Source: Phoma sp. XZ068 (taxonomy: Eukaryota > Ascomycota > Dothideomycetes > Pleosporales > Didymellaceae). Taken from it: DNA of 64,000 nucleotides. The stretch covers positions 372,001 to 436,000 of the forward strand of contig RBKR01000012.1 in the NCBI GenBank assembly GCA_004835665.1. The letters run 5' to 3'. Below the pieces are notes generated by a model that was not told the DNA's origin, searched no databases, and saw only the letters and a program-made list of their open reading frames with translations. Within the stretch, counting starts at the first letter, position 1. The number at the start of each line of letters is the position of its first letter. Shown one piece after another: positions 12,178-23,641 of this stretch. The position numbers and the translations under genes were made by a program.

Positions 12178-12780
12178 ATGGCAAGTGCCGTGTCCTTGTT
12201 TGCATCTATGCTCTAACACCTGCACCAGGCGTCCGAATCACGACTCTACACCTTCGCAACGGAAACGAAGACGAAGCTACGCAAGTTTAGGCTAGGCACA
12301 TCACGCGCCAAAGATCCCCAGGCTGTCATCTGTACGATACTTGCATCCCTAGCCGCTATGCGCCTCCCTCTTCCACACCCAGAGCAAGGCTGATGCCGCC
12401 GCCGTTCAGACGAGATCGACAAGAAGACACTGGAGATCAGGCCTGTCGATGATGAGATATACTCAGACGTTGTATCTGTAGCAGACGAGCTACCTGATCA
12501 TGCACCAAGATTCGTTTTGCTGAGCTACCCCCTCACTCTTGTACGTTTTGTAGGACGACTACTCGAGGGAAGACTTCACTGACATAGCCAGGACTCGGGC
12601 CGCTTATCCGTCCCCTATGTAATGCTATACTACCTGCCAATCACTTGCAACAGCGAGGTCAAGATGCTGTATGCCGGGGCCAAGGAATTGATGCGGAATA
12701 CAGCAGAGGTCAACAAGATCATTGAGATTGACAGCGCCGAGGATTTGGACGACATTGAGGACAAGCTCAAAGAATCATGA
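12178..12780 (+). CDS. AIM7: Glia maturation factor homologue (GMF/Aim7), ADF-homology protein
   Basis: Cytoplasmic ADF-homology protein that in known members binds the Arp2/3 complex and promotes debranching of actin networks. Four exons: 12178-12180 (the ATG alone), 12229-12331, 12410-12540 and 12592-12780, giving 141 residues, the usual GMF length. The product begins M-ASESRLYTF and continues LRKFRLGTSRAKDP, PRFVLLSYPLTLDSGRLSVP and VMLYYLPITC, all strongly GMF-like and covering one ADF-H domain. The first intron (12181-12228) needs a GC-AG splice (ATG|GCAAGT ... CACCAG), because reading on from the ATG meets a stop within 13 codons. An alternative GT donor 12 bases later would add three residues (MASA-ASES). 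I prefer the GC donor because it has the typical GCAAGT form and restores the expected N-terminus. Confidence 0.93.
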
Positions 12781-15696
12781 GAGGCGCAGGACAACGGTTC
12801 CCAATATGAAACATGGTGATCGGCTAGACATCGGTATCACACAAGAGACAAGGCTACATTATGAAAGTGTGGCGCGCGACAACTCGCAATTCTGCTGCAA
12901 TACAGACAGGACAGAAGAGCATCATATACCTATGCCAATCCAAATCAACAAATGAGGCGTCTCAACGACTTCTCCGAGTGCCATACAGCTAGCTTACATG
13001 TTGCACTTGCAGGTTCGGCTGTCTTCGATCGTTGCCGCCACACCAACGCTAATATACTTGCTTACAACTTGTGAGCCGATCAACGACCGCGCCACAAGCA
13101 TGCAGCATCACACCCCATCTCAAATATTGGCACGTTGCTCATAACTACCGAGGCAATGTAACTTCGTTTGTGAGATCGGAGATTAAATTTTATCGATGCT
13201 GATTATTTTCCCATGGTTAGTTCCCCGAATTGCATGTGCATCGTCCAGCTGCAACAGCCTAACAAGATTACACTAGATTACAGCGGCATGCTTCAAGTAT
13301 GCTAAGTTCAACACAATGCTTCAAAGGTACCATTTGTGCGGCCGCCGGACCTCGTTGCTTGTTCAAGACCATGCGCACGCATTTGATTCTTGCTTTGATC
13401 CATTATGAATGCTACAGCCACCTGCCCTGTGCGCTGGTGTAGTAACCTCGAGAAGTTTATTCTTCCCACAGTGTGTAAACATCGGGTACCGTCAAATCTC
13501 CTGGACTCTGCTCGAGGTCGCATGCGCATTGAACACCGATTTCCTTCACTGCGTACCACACCAGCTCACCGAGCTAATTATCTGAGAAAGTAGTCAGATT
13601 CTGTACCACGGGTCACGCCCGTACATTAATGACTCTGTGTTCCCGCGGCCTCACTTGCGGCACTGCTTCGCCTTTCTCAAAGTCTATCAAAGTCAAACTC
13701 TGGGTCATTAACCTTCAGGTGCAATTATAACTCGACTGCACCACCTGGAGACTTTATACGCGAATTTTCGAACCTTCCTCGTCGCTAGATTTAATGGGCT
13801 CTCCTCGGCTCGTCCAGCAACCTGCTAAGCTCTTTTACTAATGATGTGACCAGCTTCGCGCTTTGATCATTAGTACTTCGGGCGAGCTTCGACTACTTTA
13901 TCAGACGTTATTCGTATTCACATGACCATAACGAGATCGCAGCAGTTTACTAGCAGCGTACTGCTCCCAAGAAATCTGGATTTGGTGCTGGTAGATGAAA
14001 CACCGTTACAGCATCACATGCTCCTTGAACAGCTGTGTCGCAGCTACCGAGGGTCTAAGATCTTTCCCTAGGACTTATATTGTGTGGCGTCGACTTTCGG
14101 ACATTTCAACACGGCAGCAGACAAGACTGGAACTTGCCGTGACTGCTGAGCCATAGCTACATCAAAGACCAACAATGTGGCCTCGGCCTTTCCTGCGCGA
14201 TGTGTCTTCGCATGTGCATACCATGTATTGAGAATCCGTTGACCCAAGATATCCTGAGATTCATGTAGTACGGATGATCACCCGTTCACTGGGTTCAGAG
14301 GTCGGACCGCGTTTTCATGAAGGGACAAGTCTGCGAACACGTCGATTTTGTGATTGTGGTTGGCCACTGTAGATTCCGAAGTCCCCTCTCCGACTTCAGC
14401 GCCATGGTTATTCGACCGCAGATAAGCCTAGCTCAGCTCGGTCTTAATATGAATGGCGGCGAGACTGTTATTCTCACAAACATGGATCTGACTTCATGCT
14501 GGTGGCCCACGGCACCGGAACCTAGCGCTGCATGAAGTACCAACGTCAAGATTCGACTTGCCGTCACCGAGGTTCTTTTAGTTGGACTTGATTGGTCGTT
14601 CATTGTTCGAGGAAGGAAACGCATCATCTCGAGGTGGTACTGTTACACCAATTCAAATGCTTTCACTAGATCAAGTCACTCAATTGGCATTTCAAGATCT
14701 CACAGCAGTTTGGCTTGTTTGGCTTGCGGGCTCTGCTGCTCTTCCATGTTCCTAGCATCAAGCGGCGGATCATCAAAAATAATCTCTGTAAACCCTCATA
14801 GGAAGATGCACACCCACAACGCCATGGCGGCATGAAAGTCAAAGTTGGCCCTACCGCTCGCGGCTGAGGGTTCAAAGGGTGGTTGCCTCCGTTGGGGCGC
14901 CCGGTACGGTCGATGTGTCCGGGAGCAGACTAGTGCCAACGATCTACTTGGATAAGCCAGTAAACGGCGTTGCCGAATCCAGGAGTTAATCTTAGAGCGT
15001 CTCTGGCTGTTTGCTCTAGCAGCGAGAAAAGCAGCGTTCTCAGCCAATGAATATCGCATTCCACATTTCGATGCCTCGGTCTGTGTTGAGTTCCAAATAC
15101 TCATGACGAGCCTCACAGCACCAAGCAGATTGCTCTGAACGGCGCATCTACTGTACAACATACCGAATAATACCGCGATTCCGCACAGTCCCGGCAGCGC
15201 GGGGAAGGCTGGGCAACGTCACCTCAGGATCAGAAGGCATTGTTTGTGTGAAGTGTGCAGAAGGTCTGTCCACGCGCATAATGGGTGTGGTGGAAGAGGC
15301 GCCAGGCCAATGACCACCGTCGCTAGTATTCCATCAAATCGGTTCGCGAGTCCTCCGTGCGGGGACCCCGCAACTATACAAGCGCCACCAACTCATTCTA
15401 GCTCCTTGAAGTAATCTGATCGCCGTTCTTTCACTGTCACTTCGCCGCCCCATGTCTATTGAGGCTTGTCAAGCCGGCCACGCGCAGGGATGGGTATTAT
15501 TGTGACCACTTGCCGCGGCTTGTTTGCACGTTAGGTTCGGTTCAATGACGGTAGCATATCTGAACACCAAGTCTCTTTGAGGATATAGACCTGCAAACCG
15601 CTCCTGTGGATCAGGGGCTTTTGACTGTCAAATCTTCTTCGCAACGTTTCACCACCTACCCACTTCTCAATCAGTCAACAAGGCCCTTCCATTACC
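12781..15696. other. Intergenic region, nothing recognised
   Basis: About 2.9 kb upstream of the MFS gene. Open frames are short (up to 121 codons, 14796-15161 on minus) and carry no domain or splice structure. TpG and CpA are present at normal levels, so this is not RIP-affected sequence. No repeat, RNA gene or transposon end was recognised. Confidence 0.4.
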
Positions 15697-17691
15697 ATGG
15701 GCCATGCAATGCAAACACCTGGGCATGATCCCCACGACACCGACGCCCGCCATATCGAAAAACCGCGTGACCATGCCTCCCATAACGAGTGGCAAGACCG
15801 GACGCCGCCCAGCGAACTCGAGAAGGGCGAGCAGCTGGCTCTGGCTCCCACAGTCAGTAGAGGGCCAACTGTTCACGACAAAGTAAGTAGACCACTGTAC
15901 ACGCAAGAAAGTGACCTGACAAATAGTTGCAGATGAATGGCAAGCTCTTCATGACTCTACTGTGTATGTCCTTCCTCTGGATCGGCTCGCAAATTCCGCT
16001 GTTCTTGTTTGGTTCCGTACTACCTCTCATCTACAACGATATTGGTGGTGTTGATCGTTGGGTATGGTTCGTCATTGGTTACCTCATTCCGAATGCCGCC
16101 CTATGTCCATTTGTGGGTGCACTTTCAGATTTGTTTGGTCGCCAGAAGGTTGCCATCGTCGGACAAGTGTGTCTCATCGTGGGGCCTATCATTACTGCAA
16201 CAGCGAACTCGATGAATATTGCTATCGGTATGTGATATTGAGCCCTTGTGAGGGGCATTTATTGACGACATTTAGCTGGAAACGTCTTCTCTGGAATCGG
16301 TGCTGGTCTTAATGAACTCATCGCGCTCGCTGGAACAGCTGAGGTTGTCCCCGTCAAGGACCGTGGCAAGTACGTTGGTCTTGTCGTCCTGACCATTCTC
16401 CCTTTCTGCCCTTCGGTACTTTACGCTCAGCTCATTGCTGAAGCAAGCAACTGGCGCTACAACGGTATCCTCGTTGGCATCTGGAATTTTATCGGCCTTC
16501 TCCTCTGCGTCTTCTGCTACCACGATCCTTCTCGTCTAACTGCAGAGTACACTGCAACCCACGTCCTCAAACGTATCGATTATATTGGTGGTATTCTCAG
16601 CATTGGCGGTATCACCTGCTTCATGATGGGTCTGCAATGGGGTGCTTCACAGGTAAGTGACCCTGGATGATCGCTTCTATCGGCCACTAATGTGATCCAG
16701 TACGTTTGGGGAAGCGTTCACAATATTGTACCGCTTGTCATCGGCATTGTCATGATAGGTGCCTTCTTCGTGTGGGAATTCTTTGCGCCACATCCAATGG
16801 TTCCCCGTGCGTTGTTCAAGAAGGCGAAGAAGACCATGATCATTATTCTCCTCATCACCTGGCTCAGCGGTGGCAATTTCTTCGTTTTGCTACTCTTTTG
16901 GCCTACCCAGATTTACAATGTCTATGGTGAGTAGAAACCAATCCTTGTTGATAACCTGCCTCTAAACACGCCCAGGTGACGACCCGATTGGTGTTGGTGT
17001 TCGATCACTTCCCATTGGATTTGGCATCATCGTCGGCGCAGCGATCTGCCTAATGCTTATTCCTATCACCAAGGGTCGTATTCGCTTATTATTACTGTTC
17101 TTCACGGCCCTGATGACTGCTGGTACCGGTGCCATGTCCGTCTCGACACCACAAAATCTTAACACCATGTACGGCCTTGTCACCGTCGCAGCTATCGGTG
17201 TTGGCGGTGTCATCATCCCGTGTTCTATAATTGCACAGATTGCCTGTCCGGACGAGCTTATTGCTACCGTGACCGCCATTACGCTTAGTTTGCGTTACAT
17301 CGGTGGTGCCATCACATTTGCAGTAGCATCTAACCTCTTCTACCACAATGTCACCATCTACGCAACCGAGATCGTCGCTACCAAGACGATTGCTGGAAAT
17401 GCCATCATCAATCCATTCAAACCTGAAGGGCTAGCGCTGATCAAACATGTCACAGAACTTGCAGCAAACGCGCAGTTCGATCAGCTGCGCGAGATTCTTG
17501 CGACAAGTCCTCTAGTTCTGAACAGGAACAGCTTTGGACTTATCATTGCGAGCGCGCAAGAGGCATTCTCTCTGGCATACCGATGGCCATACTGGGTCTC
17601 CATTGCTTTTGGAGGATCGTGCTTCATTCTGAGCATTTTCGTCGGCGACATTGGCGGTCTTTTGGACAGCCACATTGCTGCTGCTATTTAA
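15697..17691 (+). CDS. MFS drug/toxin efflux transporter, TRI12-like (14-helix)
   Basis: Predicted proton-antiport exporter in the plasma or vacuolar membrane. Five exons (15697-15882, 15933-16227, 16276-16652, 16701-16926, 16976-17691; introns 48-50 nt, all GT-AG) give 599 residues, normal for this class. After a hydrophilic N-terminus of about 75 residues rich in His, Asp and Glu comes YNDIGGVDRWVWFVIGYLIP, then PFVGALSDLFGRQK, the MFS motif-A loop. This pattern is typical of the fungal TRI12/siderophore-like DHA2 branch. Many hydrophobic segments follow, consistent with 14 helices, and the C-terminus is short (SHIAAAI). The family name comes from a trichothecene exporter, but most members export other compounds, and no biosynthetic gene is near. 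It could equally be an azole-type drug or siderophore transporter. The start codon is the first ATG and sits in CACC-like context (TTACCATGG). Confidence 0.9.
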
Positions 17692-19348
17692 AGGGAATGG
17701 GTTGAACACGAAGAAATTTATAACTCCAGTTCCAGACTGAGTACAACTCAATCGAAGAGATTGAAACATTCGTATATATTAATGAGAATCTTGGAAATAA
17801 GAAGCACTGCACTTTCTGACCTCGATCCACTTACTGGCGCTCCATATGCAAAAGAGCTGGCAGACAAATATCTCTCTGCATTTTCGAGATCAGCTTTTGC
17901 GTCGTCGTCGTCGTCGTCGTCGTCGTAGATGAGTGGCGCGCCAAGTTCTCTCGCGCGGGCTCTTCGGCTCGTCGGCAGTGGAACAGAGCAAACACAAGCT
18001 TAACAGCGATTCCTGACATTCCATACAAACTTTAAAGGGACCTTGTGCTGCCCGAAATTGATCTGTTCTTTGTTGCTCCCAGCCCTCCAAGTGAACTGCG
18101 ATCCCGACTATATGAACACCTGTTAAGCTCGCCGCATGCTCTCACGAGTGACATATCTCAAACGTCCCTTTCTTGTCTACCAACGGTTTCCAGCTGTCAA
18201 ATTGCACATGATTTACTTTGCAGACTCAGTTCTTCAAACCTGGCCACATCATGAATGGAAGCACGAAGACTTAGTTCATCAAGACGAAACACGAAAAAGA
18301 CTCCTCGAGGGACCAACATACGCAACTATCTTTGCAGTACCACACGGCAAGCGAGATCGCCTTCGATGGAAACCTCAACAACGATCGATCGGCAATCGGT
18401 TGGCTTCAAAGCTTGGCAACCTGTTCCTACGTTCGCACTAAGCACATGTGCGACTTCATCCAGCAGCCTCATGACTGCGCACGTACGACCCCACCCCTGC
18501 AAGTCGTTCCGGCTATACAAGATGGCAGTGCTAAGATGCAAGATCTTGCCTCACCATGCTGGTCCACTGCAAGACTGAGATGTAATCTCTCGGAGAAAGG
18601 AGGAGAGCACACGAATTCCACAGATAGGCGCAAATTGTTTAGGATGAGACAAGCCTGTAATCTATTTCATGCGTCTAGTTAATCGAAATCTGTCGAAAAA
18701 TTACCTCTCCAGGGTGGACTGATAGGACTGGACGTGACAAAGGATTGAAACTGGGCGCTTGGTGCGGCTTATCTAGAGCTATGGTTATCACGCTGGTCTT
18801 ATGTTTTGTTTGGTACATTGTGTTCTATCTGTCTTACTCAATCAACCAACTGGTTCAACTATTTTCAGATCCTAGAGCCCAGCCACTATTACCGTGAACC
18901 TCGCGTGTCGTTGCACAATAGATTAGCGCGAGCAGGGCTATGCGCTGGGCTGCTTGTGGCGGGGCAATCTTAAACATTCAAGCGCCCGGATTCCCAGACA
19001 TAATTTGAGCACCAGAGCTCTTTCACTGTTGCCAGGTGTTATGCAGTAATCCACCAGCTTCTTGTGGCGCCGCTTTGTAGCACGTGCTGCGGCAATCAGT
19101 GCAATAGAAAGTCGCCCGGTGTTGGTCTGCTTATCCTGTGAGGTGAGGTTGGGCCTAACAGTTGGCAGACCGTGGTGGCATTCATGCAATGACCGCCGAG
19201 AGTCTTGACCGGCATAATGAATGAAATGCTCTATCCAGCCAAAGAAATGGGCGGTTCCTTTATCTCAATGTACGAGATTTGAGGCTTTCTGAGATTGGTC
19301 ACTAGGATACTGCCGAGCCCCTGTGGTGAACCGATGATTCCTGCTGCG
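17692..19348. other. Intergenic region with a short CGT microsatellite
   Basis: About 1.7 kb with no supportable gene. Frames of up to 116 codons (for example 18332-18682 on plus) overlap one another in three frames and look random. The only clear structure is the trinucleotide tract at 17,900-17,926, listed separately. Confidence 0.4.
17900..17926. repeat. (CGT)9 microsatellite
   Basis: Nine uninterrupted CGT units about 210 bases downstream of the MFS stop. Minus-strand frames crossing it read as runs of nine Thr or Arg, but they have no other support as genes. Confidence 0.9.
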
Positions 19349-19422
19349 AGAGGATACCCTGGATCGAACAGGGAACTTACTGTTCCACATACAGTTGTTC
19401 TGCCAATTGAACTACATCCACC
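19349..19422 (-). tRNA. Mitochondrial-type tRNA-His(GTG) copy in nuclear DNA, probably a pseudogene
   Basis: A complete cloverleaf can be folded by eye on the minus strand. An encoded extra G (G-1) at 19,422 precedes acceptor strand GTGGATG. Then come a D-arm GTTC/GAAC with GG in the loop, a perfect anticodon stem ACTGT/ACAGT with loop ATGTGGA (anticodon GTG, His), variable loop AAGTT, and a perfect T-arm CCCTG/CAGGG with loop TTCGATC. The 3' acceptor strand TATCCTC pairs except for one T-T mismatch and one G-T wobble. A gene-encoded G-1 is the rule in bacterial and mitochondrial tRNA-His, whereas eukaryotic cytosolic tRNA-His normally gets it after transcription. With its organelle-like sequence, this points to a fragment of mitochondrial DNA transferred to the nucleus, slightly decayed at its 3' end. 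It is unlikely to serve in the cytosol. Confidence 0.7.
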
Positions 19423-21009
19423 TTTTTATGTAGGGGACCTCTGGGATATCGAAAAAGTGATGTTGGAAGAACAAGACAGACACAGTTAGCTGTACCGGCG
19501 GCACCTGCGCATCTCGTATCGTTAATATTGTATAAGGCGTGCAGTTGGGCTTCATTTGCCTTGGCTCCAAGGCTTAGCCGCCGCTGGGAATACCTTTAGA
19601 TATGGTGCCACAAGCAACTCGGACAGCCTTCATCGGAACATGTGGTTTGCTGAGCGATACTGCAGAAAATGCGCGAGTTGAGGGCGATGGGACCGAGCGA
19701 AGACCTGACTCATGTTACCTAGTTTTGTGACGAGAAGAAAAAGAGCTTGCACGCTAGAAGGAGGCTCCCGCATCGCGATTGTATTCTCTCGGTGTCGCAT
19801 TCGCGCGAATGTCCCCTGTAGGTAGTCCTTCTAGTCCATTATGGGCATGCAGGACGCTGAAATGCGCGAGTAATACCCAAAGCGGCAAGCAGACCGGCAG
19901 GTTGTTGGGAGGCTGCATTTGTCCGTGCGCAAACCCGATGTTCCTGCAGCGGGCGGCTCAGCACCGCTCGCGTCCCACGGTGGGTGCATGTAAGCCGTCC
20001 TGCTCGTGCATGTACTTGCCACGGCTATTAGCCATTGTTACAACATTGTGCGAGCACCATCACTACTGAAAAATGAACCCCACGCATGCCTTTATCGTGA
20101 CCTTGAGTTGCGGTTGACTTTGAGTTGCTTTAGTAATGCCTCGGCAACTCTTCTGTGCGAATCAAGCCTGGGCAGCGGCGTGTGCAGAACGAACTGACCA
20201 CTCATAAAAAGGTTCTTACCCTTTTCTGTAGTTAATTTTGCATCGAGAAGCCTGGATCAAGCTAGCACATGACGATAACTACCGTCGACGACTACAAGAG
20301 TCGGTAGGATCCACCTATGGAACTTATTGAGGGTTCAAGGAGTGGATCTGGCGCGGGACGCACACAGCAGACCAGGAAATCCATTCAATCGTCTCAAGGG
20401 CTCTGTGATCATCTAGACTTTGTTCGAAAACCAGATCCATTCAGCCGCCAACAGGATCAACTCTGTAACGTCTCGGCTGTCAGACGTATTTCCACCGTTA
20501 GGATCACAGTGGAGCACTGCAGCTTGGTGGCCGGCCTGGTGGGGATGCCGCGCCTTGGACCAAGATCCTGTCTACCAATTGCGCGCCTTACAGCCACGAT
20601 GTGGATCTGGGCATCACGGCAAGCGAAGTTGCTGTCTTGTCAGCCAAGGATTGTCAACCGCAGCCTTACTTTTCTTAGTTCACTGGTGGGATGCCTTAAC
20701 ACTCTGCTGCGAGTTCCTGCCGCGGCCATGGTCCGAAAGAGGATTCGGCATTGCCTTGCAGGGCTTGCTTCCTCCTGGCCCGTAACCTTGTCATGTCTCG
20801 CTCATGTCGCTTATGATGTCTTTTCTTTGCTCGTCTTCTTCTCATCTTCGGGTCTGAGTACGCTTGCTTTTTCTGCGCAGCAACACTCGTTTCAAGCCTA
20901 CATTTCCGTGAATTGTGTAGCAATCCTATACTCACAGTGCCACTCATTTCTTGTTATTGACTGACCGTCAAGCACATTCACTACAGACGACCGATTCCAT
21001 ACTCGCAAT
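19423..21009. other. Intergenic region upstream of the chitin deacetylase
   Basis: About 1.6 kb. A 215-codon plus frame (20317-20964) and a 121-codon one in another frame stop just before the deacetylase start. They lack domains, and their hydrophobic runs come from C/T-rich promoter and leader sequence. I read this as the deacetylase promoter plus spacer. Confidence 0.45.
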
Positions 21010-22427
21010 ATGCTGTTCTCTAAGACCGTCACCATTGCTACGGCTCTTACACCCCTCGCAAGTGCTCATGGTAGCACTGGGTTGCCCAAGATATTAGGGC
21101 TCGATGTTCTCGATCGAAGGGCAGAGGGCTTGATTGCTAGCCTCAAGTCTGGAGGCTTATTCGGCGTTGAAGTTCACGACAAGTCGACTCTGCAAGCACG
21201 CAAGGATGATCGCGAATGTGGAGAAGGTATTGGGTCTTGCCCTCAAGATAAATGCTGCTCAATCAGTGGTTGTATGTACGATCTGATCCATGAAAATGCA
21301 CCTACTGACATATGTAGATTGTGGCACCACTCCGAACCACTGCTACTCTCCCGGATGTAACTACAAATATGGTCCTGCCTGTCCAGAAAACCAATATCCT
21401 GAGGGAAAGAACACATCGTCCATCCCACGCCCCAAACTGGGATCAGTTCCTTATGGAGGAACTGGCGTCTTCAAGTGCAAGAACCCTGGTACTGTGGCAC
21501 TCACGTATGACGATGGCCCACAGAAAGACTTTACAGACCGCATTCTCGACTTGTTCAAGAGCTACAATGCGAAGGCTACTTTCTTCATTACCGGCAACAA
21601 TATCAACAAGGGTCAGATTGACAAGACTCAGGAGCACATTAACGCGATCAAACGTATGCAAACAGAAGGCCACCAAATTGCTTCCCATACCTGGACCCAT
21701 CTAAACTTGGCAAAGGTCTCGTCGGAAGATCGCAAGAACCAGATCTGGAATGTCGAAATGGCGCTCAATAACATCGTTGGGAAAATTCCAACCTACTTGC
21801 GTCCGCCCTACTCCAGCTGCGATGCAGCTTGCCAGGCAGATATGAGCGACCTGGGATACCATCTCATCTACTTTGATGTTGATACGGACGACTACCAACA
21901 AATCAACGCGAGTCGCATTCAAAATTCGAAGGACTGGTTCAAGGGTAACATCACTAAGAGTGGTGCCACACCCGAGAAGAATGACTGGCTTGCGATCTCT
22001 CACGACATCATCGAACAGACTGCCAACAACCTCACTGAATATATGCTCTCAACTCTTACTCAACTTGGATACAAGGCAGTCACTGTGGGCGAGTGTCTCG
22101 GCGATCCGGAGGAGAACTGGTACCGCCAGTTTGGCGATTCAGCTGATCGCACAGGCAACTCTTCAACACCGGTAAGCACAACTTCTTCACAGGTATTCAT
22201 TGCAGACCTCTCCGTGATACACTGTACTAACTGTTGTGCAGACTACTTCGTCAACGAGCACCGGGGCGTCCAGCACAATTTCGTCTTCAGCCTCACCTCA
22301 AGGTTCAAGTGTAACTTCCGGTGGTACCGCACCAGCACAGGCCACAAGTTTAGCTACTACCAACATATTCAAGCTACCGTATACTACATTAGCACTACTA
22401 CTTTTAGCTACTACTATCCTTATATAG
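21010..22427 (+). CDS. GPI-anchored chitin deacetylase: CBM18 + CE4
   Basis: Predicted cell-surface enzyme removing acetyl groups from chitin to make chitosan, which can shield hyphae from plant chitin sensing. Exons 21010-21271, 21318-22171 and 22242-22427 give 433 residues. Residues 1-19 are a signal peptide. A hevein-type chitin-binding module (CBM18) begins at C70, with paired cysteines CC at 82-83 followed by the module's GYCG. The CE4 polysaccharide deacetylase domain has all five motifs: TYDDGP 150-155 (metal Asp153), HTWTH 211-215 (metal His211 and His215), RPPYSSCD 249-256, DVDTDDY 274-280 and SHD 315-317 (His316). A Ser/Thr-rich stalk and a hydrophobic tail ending LALLLLATTILI suggest a GPI anchor. 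The last codons run into the RIP-mutated block, and the tail lacks TpG, so the exact C-terminus may be a mutated one. Confidence 0.93.
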
Positions 22428-22527
22428 TAGATCTATCTATAGTTAAATATTTTTATAGAAGCTTCTTTAATATATATTAAACTATTATAAATCTATAATA
22501 TTAGATATATAGCTTATAGGAGATTAA
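22428..22527. other. Edge of the AT-rich block (3' UTR of the chitin deacetylase)
   Basis: The first 100 bases after the deacetylase stop have already lost TpG and CpA almost completely and are rich in TATA-type steps. They run straight into an inverted retrotransposon LTR. They probably represent the gene's original 3' UTR after RIP leakage. Confidence 0.5.
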
Positions 22528-23158
22528 TATTAAAGTTATAAACTAAGTAAAGCTTATAAATACTTCTAAGGTTAGTTTTCTAGAATAAGTACTAGTATAG
22601 ATAGAGTTAGTATAGATACCTAGTAAAACACTATAATAACTATAGAGTTAATAATAAGTAGTATAAATAGTTAATCTATCTAGCTTAAAAGTTAGATTAA
22701 GTTCTAATAATAAAGTTAATTAATAAGGTTAAATATATACTATAAGGGTAGTGTTTCCTACTTACTATATACTAAGAAATATCCTATGTTTTTTATAATA
22801 TCCTATAATATTCTATAGAGGGCTCTATAGTTTCTATAAGTAGTTTATAGTTTTCTATATAATATATATATAGTATCTAATACTATCTTATGCTCTTAGT
22901 ATAGTTTATTTCTATAGAATTATAAAATATTATATAGCCTTCTAAGCTCTATACTAATAATCTATAACTATAACTTTATTATACTATATCTTTCTTCTAA
23001 GATTATAATACTATCCTCTTTTTTTATAGTTTATATTCTTATAAACTAGTAAATAGTTTCCTAAAGTACTTAAGCTTAATATATAATAGAAACCTAAATT
23101 AATAATATTAAATATCTTACTATAGTTACCTATAAGTACTATATAAAGAAGAACTTAC
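22528..23158 (-). mobile_element. Fragment of gypsy family G1 (3' LTR plus 148 bp of 3' internal sequence)
   Basis: Bases 22,528-23,010 (483 bp) are the reverse complement of the LTR at 23,159-23,641. Bases 23,011-23,158 are the reverse complement of the 3' internal end seen at about 29,330-29,481. The fragment ends exactly where the complete G1 copy begins, with CTTAC as the last five bases. It therefore looks like an older G1 element interrupted by another. All of it is RIP-mutated. Confidence 0.8.
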
Positions 23159-23641
23159 TATTATAATCTTAGAGGAAGAGGTATAGTATAATAAAGTTAT
23201 AGTTATAGATTAATAGCATAGAGCTAAGAAGACTATATAATATTCTATAGTCCTATAGAAATAAACTATACTAAGAGTATAAGATAGTATAAGATACTAT
23301 ATATATATTCTATAGAAACTATAACCTACTTATAGAAACTATAAGGCCTCTTATAAGACTTTATAGGATATTATAAGAAATATAGGACACTTCTTAGTAT
23401 ATAGTAATTAGGAATACTACTCTTATAGTATTATATTTAACCTTATTAATTAACTTTATTATTAGAACTTAACTTAACTCTTAAGCTAGATAGATTAACT
23501 ATCTATACTACTTATTATTAACTCTATAGTTATTATAGTGTTTTACTAGGTATCTATACTAACTCTTTCTATACTAGTACTTATCTTAGAGAACTAACCT
23601 TAGAAGTATTTATAAGCTTTACTTAGTTTATAACCTTAATA
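23159..23641 (+). repeat. 5' LTR of G1
   Basis: Aligns end to end with 29,482-29,965 and, inverted, with 22,528-23,010 and 54,027-54,509. The start TA replaces the canonical TG and the end TA replaces CA, as expected of RIP. Confidence 0.85.

Noticed and set aside
17831..18090. Minus-strand frames with runs of nine Thr or Arg
   Set aside because: Produced by the (CGT)9 microsatellite. No other support.
20317..20964. 215-codon plus-strand frame just upstream of the chitin deacetylase
   Set aside because: No domain or signal peptide, overlapped by another long frame. Its hydrophobic content comes from C/T-rich promoter sequence, and it stops 45 bases before the real gene.
22528..23641. Head-to-head LTR copies as one long-terminal palindrome or foldback element
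   Set aside because: The 148 bp between them and the shared CTTAC/GTAAG junction fit one gypsy element inserted into another better than a single foldback element.
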